A DNA stretch of 64,000 bases from Streptomyces sp. NBC_00576 (lineage in GTDB: Bacteria; Actinomycetota; Actinomycetes; Streptomycetales; Streptomycetaceae): contig NZ_CP107780.1 of NCBI RefSeq assembly GCF_036345175.1, forward strand, positions 1,984,001 through 2,048,000, in the 5' to 3' direction. The translations under genes were made by a program, and so were the position numbers. Under the pieces are notes generated by a model. It did not search any database, had not been told where the DNA came from, and saw only the letters and a list, made by a program, of their open reading frames with translations. Below are positions 38,039 to 46,004 of the stretch, piece by piece. How positions within the stretch are numbered: position 1 is the stretch's first letter; each line of letters opens with the position of its first letter.

Positions 38039-38067
38039 ATGATGGAAGCGAGACACACGCTTGTCAA
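38039..38067 (-). promoter_or_regulatory. Promoter of the fucosidase gene
   Basis: On the minus strand a consensus TTGACA (38067-38062) is followed after 17 bp by CATCAT (38044-38039). The start site would be near 38032, giving a short leader to the GTG at 38010. Confidence 0.55.
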
Positions 38068-38098
38068 TGAGGCGTACAGGCATTGCAACTGACAGATT

Positions 38099-38111
38099 GA
38101 TAGGACCTATC
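38099..38111. promoter_or_regulatory. Palindrome upstream of the fucosidase promoter
   Basis: GATAGGACCTATC has perfect 6-bp arms around one base and lies 32 bp upstream of the -35. It may be a regulator site for the fucosidase gene. No fucose regulator gene is adjacent. Confidence 0.4.
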
Positions 38112-38189
38112 GGCGGCGACAAGAGCGCTGATGGCCCGTCACCTCAACGGGAGACAGCCGGACGCCGCCACGGGCCGGCGTCCACCGCG

Positions 38190-38816
38190 TTACGCGTTTT
38201 CCGGAAGCTCGTACGTGCCGTACTCCGGGCGGCCCGCGAACTCGTACGTCTGGATGGAGACGCCCGCCGCGGTCGTTCGGCCCCCGGCGTGCCGGAAGGC
38301 GCTCGGGACGGCACCCTCCGCGAAGAGGCGGCGGCCTGCACCGAGGACCACCGGGAAGGTCAGCAGGTGGAACTTGTCGACGAGGTCGAGAGCGAGGAGG
38401 GACCGGGCGAGGGCGCCGCTGCCGTGCACCTGGACTTCACGGTCGGTGCGCTCCTTGAGGGCGGCGACCTCCTTGCCGAGGTCACCGCCGAGCACGGTCG
38501 TCCCTGCCCACTCGGGGTCCTTCAGACTGGCGGAGGCGACGTACTTCGGCAGGGCGTTCAGCCGGGACGCGACCGGGTCTGCGGGGTCGGTGACCTTGGG
38601 CCAGTACGAGGCGAAGATGTTGTACGTACGGCGGCCCAGGAGGAACGCGTCGACGCGTTCGAAGACCTCGCCCACGAACCGGCCGAAGTCCTCGTCCCCG
38701 TACGGGACGCTCCAGCCGCCTTGCACGAAGCCGTCACGCGGGTCCTCCTTGGGGCCTCCGGGGGCCTGGTGGACGCCGTCGAGGGTGACGAAGGAAGTGA
38801 GGGTGAGGGTGCCCAT
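38190..38816 (-). CDS. Dihydrofolate reductase-like protein (RibD C-terminal family)
   Basis: 208-aa protein with the RibD C-terminal/DHFR-like fold common in Streptomyces. It starts LTSFVTLDGVHQAPGGP, carries the nucleotide motif FLLGRRTYNIFASYWP, has VHGSGALARSLLALDLVDKF, and ends with FPVVLGAGRRLFAEG. Members are NADPH-binding reductases of mostly unknown substrate. It lacks the N-terminal deaminase of true RibD, so a role in riboflavin synthesis is unlikely. Transcribed alone; weak ribosome site. Confidence 0.85.
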   Translation of the reverse strand: MGTLTLTSFVTLDGVHQAPGGPKEDPRDGFVQGGWSVPYGDEDFGRFVGEVFERVDAFLLGRRTYNIFASYWPKVTDPADPVASRLNALPKYVASASLKDPEWAGTTVLGGDLGKEVAALKERTDREVQVHGSGALARSLLALDLVDKFHLLTFPVVLGAGRRLFAEGAVPSAFRHAGGRTTAAGVSIQTYEFAGRPEYGTYELPENA

Positions 38817-38914
38817 GGCGGATGCCTGCTCTCTGGGAGGGGTCTGTTCATCACCTCAGACCCCTCCGGCGCCCGCAACTCATCGGCGGGAGAGACAGTC
38901 CACCGGCGGCCGGT

Positions 38915-40030
38915 TCAGCCTCCGAGCTCCTGGTGCCGAGCCCGCAGTTCGCCCGCCCCCTCCTCCGTCAGGGAGCCGAACAGACGCAGCCGTGAGATTC
39001 CGCCGTCCGGATAGATGTCCACGCGCGCGTGCGTGCCCGTCGCCGGGGTCGGCAGGACGAAGCGGTGGTTGGTGTCGGGCTGGAGGCGGGTGCGCGGGAG
39101 GATCTCCGTCCACTCGCCGTTCTCGCCGTCCCGGAGCGACACCGTCGCCCAGCCCGCGCTGTTGCCCTTCAGATACGCCGTGTCGATCTCGACGGCCCGG
39201 ATCTCCGACCGGGCCACCAGCCGGTAGCGAATCCAGTCGTTGCCCTGGTCGCGGCGGCGGCGCGTCTCCCAGCCGTCGTCCATCTTGCGGGAGCGCCCCG
39301 GCTGGATGGTGTTCGACGCCGGTGAGTAGAAGAGGTTGGACGCGTCCTCGGCCCGGCCGCCGTTCTCCAGGGCGACCACGTCGAAGGTGCCCAGCACCGC
39401 CAGCCACTTCGGGTCCGGGACCACCTCGCCGTACACCCGTAGGCGCGCGATCCCCCCGTCGGGATGCTGGTTGACCCGCAGGTGCGTGAAGCGCTGTTCG
39501 AGCGACACCTCGAAGCCGTTGGCCGCGTGGCCGCCCACCTTCGTGCGCGGCACCAGCGTCGTCCACTTCACGTCGTCCGCCAGCAGTTCCTCGGGGGACG
39601 GGGAGCCGGGCACCGACACGCCCTCCACCGACACGGCCTGCGGGTAGTTGCCGCGGAAGTGGGCCGTGTCGACCACGATGCCGCGTACGACGCCCGGGGC
39701 GCCGAGCCGTACGAGCGCCCAGTCGTGGTCCTGTGCCGTCGGCCACGGGTGCTCGGCGGACGCGCCGCGCCTGCGCCGGGTCTCCCAGCCGTCCATGATC
39801 TTGCCCTTGTGGCCGAAGTGCTCGGGCACGAACTCGGCGGGCTCGGCCACGAGCATGTTCTCGCGGTCGGCGAAGAACTCGTCGTTGGCGGCGATCACCC
39901 CGGCCCCGAGACGACGGTCGGCGAGATTCGCGTGCTGGGTGAAGGGGAAGTCCGCGGTGCGGTAGTCCGCGTACGGGTCGCCGCCTCCGTAGGGGTTCGC
40001 GTCGCCGGTGAAGCTCGGAATCGCGGTCAC
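38915..40030 (-). CDS. alc: Allantoicase
   Basis: Allantoicase (371 aa) converts allantoate to ureidoglycolate and urea in purine breakdown. The two tandem jelly-roll repeats are visible: KIMDGWETRRRRG with TAHFRGNYPQAVSVEG in the first, and KMDDGWETRRRRD with DTAYLKGNSAGWATVSL in the second, each ending HPDGGIARLRVYG or YPDGGISRLRLFG. The GTG at 40030 gives the usual N-terminus MTAIPSFTGDANPYGGGDPY. It lies 67 bp after the allantoinase gene on the same strand with no promoter visible between them, so the two likely share a transcript under AllR control. Confidence 0.95.
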   Translation of the reverse strand: MTAIPSFTGDANPYGGGDPYADYRTADFPFTQHANLADRRLGAGVIAANDEFFADRENMLVAEPAEFVPEHFGHKGKIMDGWETRRRRGASAEHPWPTAQDHDWALVRLGAPGVVRGIVVDTAHFRGNYPQAVSVEGVSVPGSPSPEELLADDVKWTTLVPRTKVGGHAANGFEVSLEQRFTHLRVNQHPDGGIARLRVYGEVVPDPKWLAVLGTFDVVALENGGRAEDASNLFYSPASNTIQPGRSRKMDDGWETRRRRDQGNDWIRYRLVARSEIRAVEIDTAYLKGNSAGWATVSLRDGENGEWTEILPRTRLQPDTNHRFVLPTPATGTHARVDIYPDGGISRLRLFGSLTEEGAGELRARHQELGG

Positions 40031-40097
40031 GGTGATCAGTTCTGCCTTTCGGACTTCGGAGTCGGCCGTTGCGGGTGCCTGGGGGAGGAGGATCCGG

Positions 40098-41438
40098 TCA
40101 GGGGGTACGGGTGAGGAGTTGTCCCTTCGGTTCGGTGAACTCGCCCTCCGCCACGATGCGTTCGCCACGCAGCCACGTCGACCTGACGACACCGCTGAGG
40201 GTCCTGCCCGCGTACGCCGTCACGCGGTTGCGGTGTTCGAGGGCCGCCGGGTCCACGGTGAACGTCTCGTCCGGCGCGAGTACGGCGAAGTCGGCGTCCC
40301 GGCCCGCCTCGATGGCACCCTTGCGCGCGCCGAGGCCCACCAGTGCTGCCGTGCGCGTGGACATCCAGCGCACGACGTCCTCCAGGGAGTGGCCCCTTGT
40401 GCGCGCCTGGGTCCACACCGCCGCGAGGCTCAGCTGCAGCCCGGAGATGCCGCCCCACGCCGTGGCGAAGTCGGCGGTCTTGAGGTCGGCGGTGGACGGT
40501 GAGTGGTCGGTGACCACGCAGTCGATCGTGCCGTCGGCGAGCGCCTGCCAGAGGAGGTCCTGGTTGGCGGCCTCGCGGATGGGCGGGCAGCACTTGAACT
40601 CGCTGGCGCCGTCCGGGACTTCCTCGGCGGTGAGGGTCAGGTAGTGGGGGCACGTCTCCACGGTGATCCGCACCCCCTCCGCCTTCGCCGCGGCGATCAG
40701 CGGCAGCGCGTCGCTCGACGACAGGTGCAGGACGTGCACGCGCGCGTGCAGGCGCTTCGCCTGTTCGATCAGGTTCGCGATCGCCCTGTCCTCCGCGCCG
40801 CGCGGGCGGGAGGCGAGGAAGTGTGCGTACTCGGGACCGCCCTGCTGCGGGGCCGCGTCGAGATGGTGCGGGTCCTCGGCGTGCACGATGAGCAGGCCGT
40901 CGAAGCCGGCGATCTCGGCCATCGACCGGGCGAGTCGCTCCTGGTCGAGGTGCGGGAACTCGTCCACGCCGGACGGCGACAGGAAGGCCTTGAAACCGAA
41001 GACACCGGCGTCGTGCAGGGGGCGCAGGTCCTTGACGTTGTCGGGCAGCGCACCGCCCCAGAAGCCGACGTCGATGTGCGCCTTGCCCGCGGCCACTTCC
41101 CGCTTCGTACGGAGGTGGTCGACCGTGGTCGTCGGCGGGAGGGAGTTGAGGGGCATGTCGACGAGGGTGGTGATGCCGCCGGCCGCCGCGGCGCGCGTGG
41201 CGGTCCAGAAGCCCTCCCACTCCGTGCGTCCGGGATCATTGACGTGCACATGGGTGTCGACCAGCCCGGGCAGCAGGGCGTCGTCGCCGAAGTCCTCCAG
41301 ACGGGCGCCGGACGGCACGTCCGCCTCGTACGGGAGTACGGCCGCGATCCGGCCGTCGGCGACCGCCACGGTGGCCGCGCGCGTCCCCTCGGGCGTGATG
41401 ACGCGCGTCGAGCGCAACACCAGTTCGATGTCGGACAC
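40098..41438 (-). CDS. allB: Allantoinase
   Basis: Dimetal allantoinase (446 aa) that opens allantoin to allantoate. Metal-ligand motifs are in order: DTHVHVNDPG (HxH), the lysine to be carbamylated in FGFKAFLSPSG, LLIVHAEDP, VHVLHLSSSD, and the Asp in CVVTDHSPST. The start is GTG 41438 with GAGAGGGG 4 nt upstream; a longer frame to 41489 would run through the operator. It is divergent from the IclR-type regulator and upstream of allantoicase. Two TTCCAC-N5-GGAA operators in the intergenic region explain how one repressor can control both directions. Confidence 0.95.
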   Translation of the reverse strand: MSDIELVLRSTRVITPEGTRAATVAVADGRIAAVLPYEADVPSGARLEDFGDDALLPGLVDTHVHVNDPGRTEWEGFWTATRAAAAGGITTLVDMPLNSLPPTTTVDHLRTKREVAAGKAHIDVGFWGGALPDNVKDLRPLHDAGVFGFKAFLSPSGVDEFPHLDQERLARSMAEIAGFDGLLIVHAEDPHHLDAAPQQGGPEYAHFLASRPRGAEDRAIANLIEQAKRLHARVHVLHLSSSDALPLIAAAKAEGVRITVETCPHYLTLTAEEVPDGASEFKCCPPIREAANQDLLWQALADGTIDCVVTDHSPSTADLKTADFATAWGGISGLQLSLAAVWTQARTRGHSLEDVVRWMSTRTAALVGLGARKGAIEAGRDADFAVLAPDETFTVDPAALEHRNRVTAYAGRTLSGVVRSTWLRGERIVAEGEFTEPKGQLLTRTP

Positions 41439-41483
41439 CGGACCCCTCTCTGTCACCTCTGCCACCTGAATCCCGCCGTTAAC

Positions 41484-41515
41484 TTCCACGTAACGGAATT
41501 CAACTTTCTGTTGAA
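41484..41515. promoter_or_regulatory. AllR operator candidate next to allB plus palindrome
   Basis: TTCCACGTAACGGAA (41484-41498) lies 46 bp upstream of the allantoinase start and matches the motif before allR and aceB. It abuts TTCAACTTTCTGTTGAA (41499-41515), a palindrome with 6-bp arms. Confidence 0.65.
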
Positions 41516-41602
41516 GGAGTCTTCACCGACGGCCTCACACCGTCAAGAGTCACCCTGCCGACCCACCCGACCCGACGCCAACCGGAGCAGCAACCTGGAT
41601 GT

Positions 41603-41638
41603 TTCCACAAGACGGAATTAGAGTTCCGAACGACAGAA
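41603..41638. promoter_or_regulatory. Tandem AllR operator candidates before allR
   Basis: TTCCACAAGACGGAA (41603-41617) is followed by the degenerate copy TTCCGAACGACAGAA (41624-41638), two helical turns (21 bp) apart. They lie 80-115 bp upstream of the regulator start, which fits autoregulation. Confidence 0.6.
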
Positions 41639-41718
41639 CGTAGCTATGCACCAGCAGGCCGTCAAGCAACCGACCGGTAGGCTGCACCATCGCCTGTCAG
41701 CAGTGAAAGGAACGCGCC

Positions 41719-42522
41719 GTGCCGACGCCCAGCGCCAGCTCCACCGACGCCGCCAAACCCGCCGCCAGCGGCGGTGTCCAGTCCCTGGAGCGTGCCTTCG
41801 ATCTGCTGGAGCGCATGGCGGACGCGGGCGGTGAAGTCGGCCTCAGCGAACTGTCCGTGAGCAGCGGGCTGCCCCTGCCCACCATCCACCGGCTCATGCG
41901 CACGCTCGTGTCGTGCGGTTACGTACGACAGCAGCCCAACCGCCGGTACGCACTGGGCCCGCGCCTGATCCGCCTCGGCGAGTCCGCGTCCCGGCTGCTC
42001 GGCACCTGGGCCCGCCCCTATCTGGCCCGGCTGGTCGAGGAGACCGGCGAGACGGCCAACATGGCGCTCCTGGACGGCGACGAGATCGTGTACGTGGCGC
42101 AGGTTCCGTCCAAGCACTCGATGCGCATGTTCACGGAGGTGGGCCGCCGCGTCCTGCCGCACTCCACCGGCGTCGGCAAGGCCCTCCTCGCCAACCTCCC
42201 GCCGGACGAGGTGCGTTCACTGCTCGCCCGTACGGGCATGCCGGCCGCGACGGAGAAGACGCTCACGACCCCGGACGGCTTCCTGGCCGCCCTGGAGGCT
42301 GTGCGCCGCCTCGGTTACGCGGTCGACGACAACGAGCAGGAGATCGGCGTCCGCTGTCTCGCGGTCTCCGTCCCCGACTCCCCCACCGCCGCCGCGATCT
42401 CGATCTCGGGCCCGGCCGGCCGGGTCACGGAGGAGGCGACGGAGAAGATCGTGCCCGTGCTGAAGCAGGTCGCGGTCGAACTGTCGGAGGCACTGGCGAG
42501 CTCGGGCAGCCCCGCCCACTGA
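41719..42522 (+). CDS. allR: IclR-family repressor of allantoin and glyoxylate use (AllR-like)
   Basis: IclR-type regulator of 267 aa. The helix-turn-helix lies at about residues 22-80 (LERAFDLLERMADAGGEVGL, LPLPTIHRLMRTLVSCGYVR). The effector-binding domain follows (YLARLVEETGETANMALLDG, HSTGVGKALLANLPPDEV, GVRCLAVSVPDS). The GTG start has AAAGGA upstream. Position between allantoinase and malate synthase, plus a shared operator at all three promoters, identifies it as AllR, which in Streptomyces responds to purine-degradation intermediates such as allantoate. The effector here is an inference. Confidence 0.9.
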   Translation: MPTPSASSTDAAKPAASGGVQSLERAFDLLERMADAGGEVGLSELSVSSGLPLPTIHRLMRTLVSCGYVRQQPNRRYALGPRLIRLGESASRLLGTWARPYLARLVEETGETANMALLDGDEIVYVAQVPSKHSMRMFTEVGRRVLPHSTGVGKALLANLPPDEVRSLLARTGMPAATEKTLTTPDGFLAALEAVRRLGYAVDDNEQEIGVRCLAVSVPDSPTAAAISISGPAGRVTEEATEKIVPVLKQVAVELSEALASSGSPAH

Positions 42523-42782
42523 CTTCCGGCCGTCGAGCAGCGGAGCGGTGAGGTCCGGTGCGGTACAGCGCCCCTGAGTGGCGGGGCGTTCGAACCAATC
42601 GGGGCGCACCAAGGCCATCGCCCCACGGGCTCGCTCTCGGGGCGCTGTCCTTCACAGACGACCCCGGTCTCACCGAGCCGTACGGGCCGCCCGCGGTGGA
42701 GACCGACTTCGTCGCCGACACCAACCACGCGGCCCTGGCACAGCCGCTCGCCGCAAATCCAGCTGAGCACTCAGTGGAGCAC

Positions 42783-43097
42783 TCAGCGGCGCGGCGGACT
42801 GCCGAACAGCTCGACCGCCGTGCGGACGTCCGACAGACCCCGGGCGAGTGCGCTGACCGAGCCGATCGCGCCGGCGATCAGGAGCAACGAGCGGCGCAGG
42901 CGCGGGATTTCGGGGCTGCCGGTGATCACCATCGCGGCCAGGCTGGCCAGTTCGTCCTCGGCGATGCCGCGGTCGGGGAACTCGGCCGGATGCGCGGCGA
43001 GTTCACGGCGTAGCCGGGACACCGCGGTCCGCAACGCCGCCACTCTCGGATCTTCGTCGCTGCCGGCCACCGACCTCTGCCCCAAGCTCCGCAACAC
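42783..43097 (-). CDS. Small DUF5955-like protein
   Basis: 104-aa protein of a Streptomyces family I recall as DUF5955. It has PRVAALRTAVSRLRRELAAH, DRGIAEDELASLAAMV, and a hydrophobic C-terminal half (LRRSLLLIAGAIGSVSALAR). The GTG at 43097 was chosen because GGGGGAGAG lies upstream and the family begins at this point; the open frame continues to 43250. Function unknown. The 260 bp between it and allR contain no gene that I can support. Confidence 0.65.
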   Translation of the reverse strand: MLRSLGQRSVAGSDEDPRVAALRTAVSRLRRELAAHPAEFPDRGIAEDELASLAAMVITGSPEIPRLRRSLLLIAGAIGSVSALARGLSDVRTAVELFGSPPRR

Positions 43098-43285
43098 GGC
43101 TCTCCCCCACTGGCCCCCACGTGCGCCCGCACACCCCCGTTGCGCTGGTCGGGCGCCGGGGACGCGGGACAGTAAACGCCACCCATGCGACAGGCGCCAC
43201 ACCAAGGACCGAAATTCAGCCCATGAACGCGCGTGAACGCTCATGAACACCGCCGGTCCGGCTCCCCGTCAGGTATGCAGGACGC

Positions 43286-43897
43286 ATGACGGAGAAACCG
43301 GACCAGGTGCCGGACCAGATGGCAGGGCTGCTGCTCGCAGCGGGAGGGGGTCGACGGCTCGGCGGGCGGCCCAAAGCCCTGCTCGAGCACCGCGGACGCC
43401 TTCTCATCGAACACGCGGCCGATGCCCTGCGCGCGGCGGGCTGCGGCCCGGTACATGTCGTCCTGGGGGCGCGGGCCGACGACGTACGGAAGCTGGCCGT
43501 CCTGCCCGGGTGCGTCCTGGTGGACAACCCGGAGTGGGCGGAGGGCATGGGGTCCTCGCTGCGGGCTGGGCTGGCGTCCCTGCGCGGCACGGGAGCCCGC
43601 GCCTGCCTCGTCTCGCTGGTCGACCAGCCGGGCATCGGACCGGAGGCCATGGCTCGCGTCCTCGCCGCGTACACCTCCGAGGAGTCCCTGGCGGCGGCCT
43701 CGTACGACGGAAAACGCGGGCATCCGGTGCTGTTCGGCTCGGCCCACTGGGCGGGCGTAGCGGCGGCCGCGGTCGGCGACCGCGGCGCCCGCGACTATCT
43801 CAGGGCCCACGACGACGCGATCACCCTCGTCGAGTGCGGTGACGTGGCCCTGCCGTACGACATCGACACGCCGACCGACCTGGACCGCCTGGAGTGA
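43286..43897 (+). CDS. MocA/MobA-like nucleotidyltransferase
   Basis: 203-aa NTP transferase. The N-terminal motif is AGLLLAAGGGRRLGGRPKAL, followed by VHVVLGARADDV, EGMGSSLRAGL, the metal-binding acidic motif in CLVSLVDQPGI, and GKRGHPVLFG. This set is typical of MocA, the CTP:molybdopterin cytidylyltransferase that finishes the cofactor of xanthine dehydrogenase-type enzymes. Xanthine dehydrogenase feeds the allantoin pathway encoded on both sides, which supports this assignment. GTP-using MobA is the main alternative. AGGA precedes the ATG. Confidence 0.85.
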   Translation: MTEKPDQVPDQMAGLLLAAGGGRRLGGRPKALLEHRGRLLIEHAADALRAAGCGPVHVVLGARADDVRKLAVLPGCVLVDNPEWAEGMGSSLRAGLASLRGTGARACLVSLVDQPGIGPEAMARVLAAYTSEESLAAASYDGKRGHPVLFGSAHWAGVAAAAVGDRGARDYLRAHDDAITLVECGDVALPYDIDTPTDLDRLE

Positions 43898-43942
43898 CGG
43901 CTTCTCGTCACGAAGAATCTCGACGTCAACAAATTATTGAAC

Positions 43943-43957
43943 TTCCACGATGAGGAA
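43943..43957. promoter_or_regulatory. AllR operator candidate before malate synthase
   Basis: TTCCACGATGAGGAA is the third TTCCAC-N5-GGAA copy, about 92 bp upstream of the malate synthase start. It links glyoxylate use to allantoin breakdown through one repressor. Confidence 0.6.
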
Positions 43958-44048
43958 ACTAGCATCCACTGATCAGAAACATCCGTGCCATGCAGTCCAG
44001 AGCAGCCCACAGCAACCCACATCAGCCCGCTGAAGGAAGTGACCGCTC

Positions 44049-45680
44049 ATGTCCGCACCAGCGCCGTCCCCGCTGGCCATCGTCGACGCCGAGCCCCTGC
44101 CCCGGCAGGAGGAGGTGCTCACCGACGCGGCACTCGCCTTCGTGGCCGAACTGCACAGGCGGTTCACGCCCCGGCGTGACGAGCTCCTCGCGCGCCGTGC
44201 GGAGCGCCGCGCCGAGATCGCCCGCACCTCGACCCTGGACTTCCTCCCCGAGACGGCCGCGATCCGCGCCGACGACTCGTGGCGGGTCGCGCCCTCCCCC
44301 GCGGCCCTGAACGACCGGCGCGTCGAGATCACCGGCCCGACCGACCGCAAGATGACGATCAACGCCCTCAACTCGGGCGCGAAGATCTGGCTGGCGGACT
44401 TCGAGGACGCCTCGGCGCCGACCTGGGAGAACGTGGTCCTCGGTCAGGTCAACCTGGCCGACGCCTACACGCGGAACATCGACTTCACCGACCCGAAGAG
44501 CAGCAAGTCGTACGCCCTCAAGGCCGATGCCGAACTCGCGACCGTTGTCATGCGGCCCCGCGGCTGGCACCTCAACGAGCGCCATCTCCAGCTCGACGGG
44601 GAGCAGGTGCCCGGCGCCCTCGTCGACTTCGGTCTCTACTTCTTCCACAACGCGCAGCGGCTCATCGACCTCGGCAAGGGCCCGTACTTCTACCTCCCCA
44701 AGACCGAGTCGCACCTCGAAGCCCGCCTGTGGAACGACGTGTTCGTCTTCGCGCAGGACTACGTCGGCATCCCGCAGGGCACCGTCCGCGCGACCGTCCT
44801 CATCGAGACGATCACGGCCGCGTACGAGATGGAGGAGATCCTCTACGAACTCCGCGACCACGCCTCGGGGTTGAACGCGGGCCGCTGGGACTATCTGTTC
44901 TCCATCGTCAAGAACTTCCGTGACGGCGGCGCCAAGTTCGTCCTCCCGGACCGCAACGCCGTGACGATGACAGCCCCGTTCATGCGCGCCTACACCGAAC
45001 TCCTCGTCCGCACCTGCCACAAGCGCGGCGCGCACGCGATCGGCGGCATGGCGGCGTTCATCCCGTCCCGGCGCGACGAAGAGGTCAACAAGGTCGCCTT
45101 CGAGAAGGTCAAGGCCGACAAGGACCGTGAGGCCGGTGACGGTTTCGACGGCTCCTGGGTCGCCCACCCGGACCTCGTCCCGATCGCCATGGCCTCCTTC
45201 GACGCGGTCCTCGGCGACCGGCCGAACCAGAAGGACCGCCTGCGCGAGGACGTCCACGTCGAGGCCGCCGATCTGATCGCCGTCGACTCGCTCAAGGCCA
45301 GTCCGACGTACGACGGACTGGTCAACGCCGTGCAGGTCGGCATCCGTTACATCGAGGCGTGGCTGCGTGGGCTCGGCGCGGTCGCCATCTTCAACCTCAT
45401 GGAGGACGCGGCCACCGCGGAGATCTCCCGCTCGCAGATCTGGCAGTGGATCAACGCGGGTGTCGAGTTCGAGCACGCGGGAAGCACCGTGACGGCCACC
45501 CCGGAGCTGGCCCGCAAGGTCGCCGCCGAGGAACTCGCCGACATCCGCGCCGAGATCGGCGAGGAGGCTTTCGCGGCCGGCCACTGGCAGCAGGCCCACG
45601 ACCTGCTCCTCACGGTCGCCCTCGACGACGACTACGCGGACTTCCTGACCCTGCCGGCGTACGAGCAGCTCAACGGCTAG
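44049..45680 (+). CDS. aceB: Malate synthase A
   Basis: Malate synthase (543 aa), which condenses glyoxylate with acetyl-CoA to malate in the cytosol. Family landmarks are LNSGAKIWLADFEDASAPTW, VVMRPRGWHLNERHLQLDG, KTESHLEARLWNDVFVFAQD, GTVRATVLIETITAAYEMEE with the catalytic Arg and Glu region, NAGRWDYLFSIVKNF, and QIWQWINAGVEF. Length is normal for the A isoform. GAAGGAAG precedes the ATG. Glyoxylate released from ureidoglycolate by the nearby purine pathway is the likely substrate source, in agreement with the AllR operator upstream. Confidence 0.97.
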   Translation: MSAPAPSPLAIVDAEPLPRQEEVLTDAALAFVAELHRRFTPRRDELLARRAERRAEIARTSTLDFLPETAAIRADDSWRVAPSPAALNDRRVEITGPTDRKMTINALNSGAKIWLADFEDASAPTWENVVLGQVNLADAYTRNIDFTDPKSSKSYALKADAELATVVMRPRGWHLNERHLQLDGEQVPGALVDFGLYFFHNAQRLIDLGKGPYFYLPKTESHLEARLWNDVFVFAQDYVGIPQGTVRATVLIETITAAYEMEEILYELRDHASGLNAGRWDYLFSIVKNFRDGGAKFVLPDRNAVTMTAPFMRAYTELLVRTCHKRGAHAIGGMAAFIPSRRDEEVNKVAFEKVKADKDREAGDGFDGSWVAHPDLVPIAMASFDAVLGDRPNQKDRLREDVHVEAADLIAVDSLKASPTYDGLVNAVQVGIRYIEAWLRGLGAVAIFNLMEDAATAEISRSQIWQWINAGVEFEHAGSTVTATPELARKVAAEELADIRAEIGEEAFAAGHWQQAHDLLLTVALDDDYADFLTLPAYEQLNG

Positions 45681-45698
45681 TCACAGCACGGAAGTTGC

Positions 45699-46004
45699 TT
45701 ACTTCTCCGAGTGGCCCAGGGACTTGTCCGGGGCCACTCGGTCGCGTACGAGCCGCTTCACCGCCGTCGGCTCGGGGAAGCCCTGCTCGCGCCGGTCCCA
45801 GACCACCTCGTCGTTCACGCGTACGACGAAGACGCCCCCGGTGCCGGGCCTGAGGGACAGTTCCGTCAGCTCGGTCTCGAAGGTCGTGAGGAGTTCCTGC
45901 GCCAGCCAGGCGGCGCGGGGCAGCCAGCGGCACTGGGTGCAGTACTCGATCTCCACGCGGTGCACGGCGTCCATCTCGATCTCCACCGTCTGTGTGTCCG
46001 TCAT
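45699..46004 (-). CDS. Rdx/SelW-family thioredoxin-like protein
   Basis: 101-aa protein with the SelW/SelT/SelH-type thioredoxin fold. The redox motif is CTQC in VEIEYCTQCRWLPRAAWLAQ, with the family ending VFVVRVNDEVVWDRREQGFP. The role is probably thiol redox or metal-related; substrates are not known. The ATG overlaps the stop of the upstream HipA-like gene (ATGA), so the pair is co-translated. It converges on malate synthase with only 18 bp between. Confidence 0.88.
   Translation of the reverse strand: MTDTQTVEIEMDAVHRVEIEYCTQCRWLPRAAWLAQELLTTFETELTELSLRPGTGGVFVVRVNDEVVWDRREQGFPEPTAVKRLVRDRVAPDKSLGHSEK

Noticed and set aside
42558..43013. Plus-strand frame between allR and the DUF5955-like gene
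   Set aside because: It overlaps the DUF5955-like gene in antisense, has no ribosome site and no family I know.
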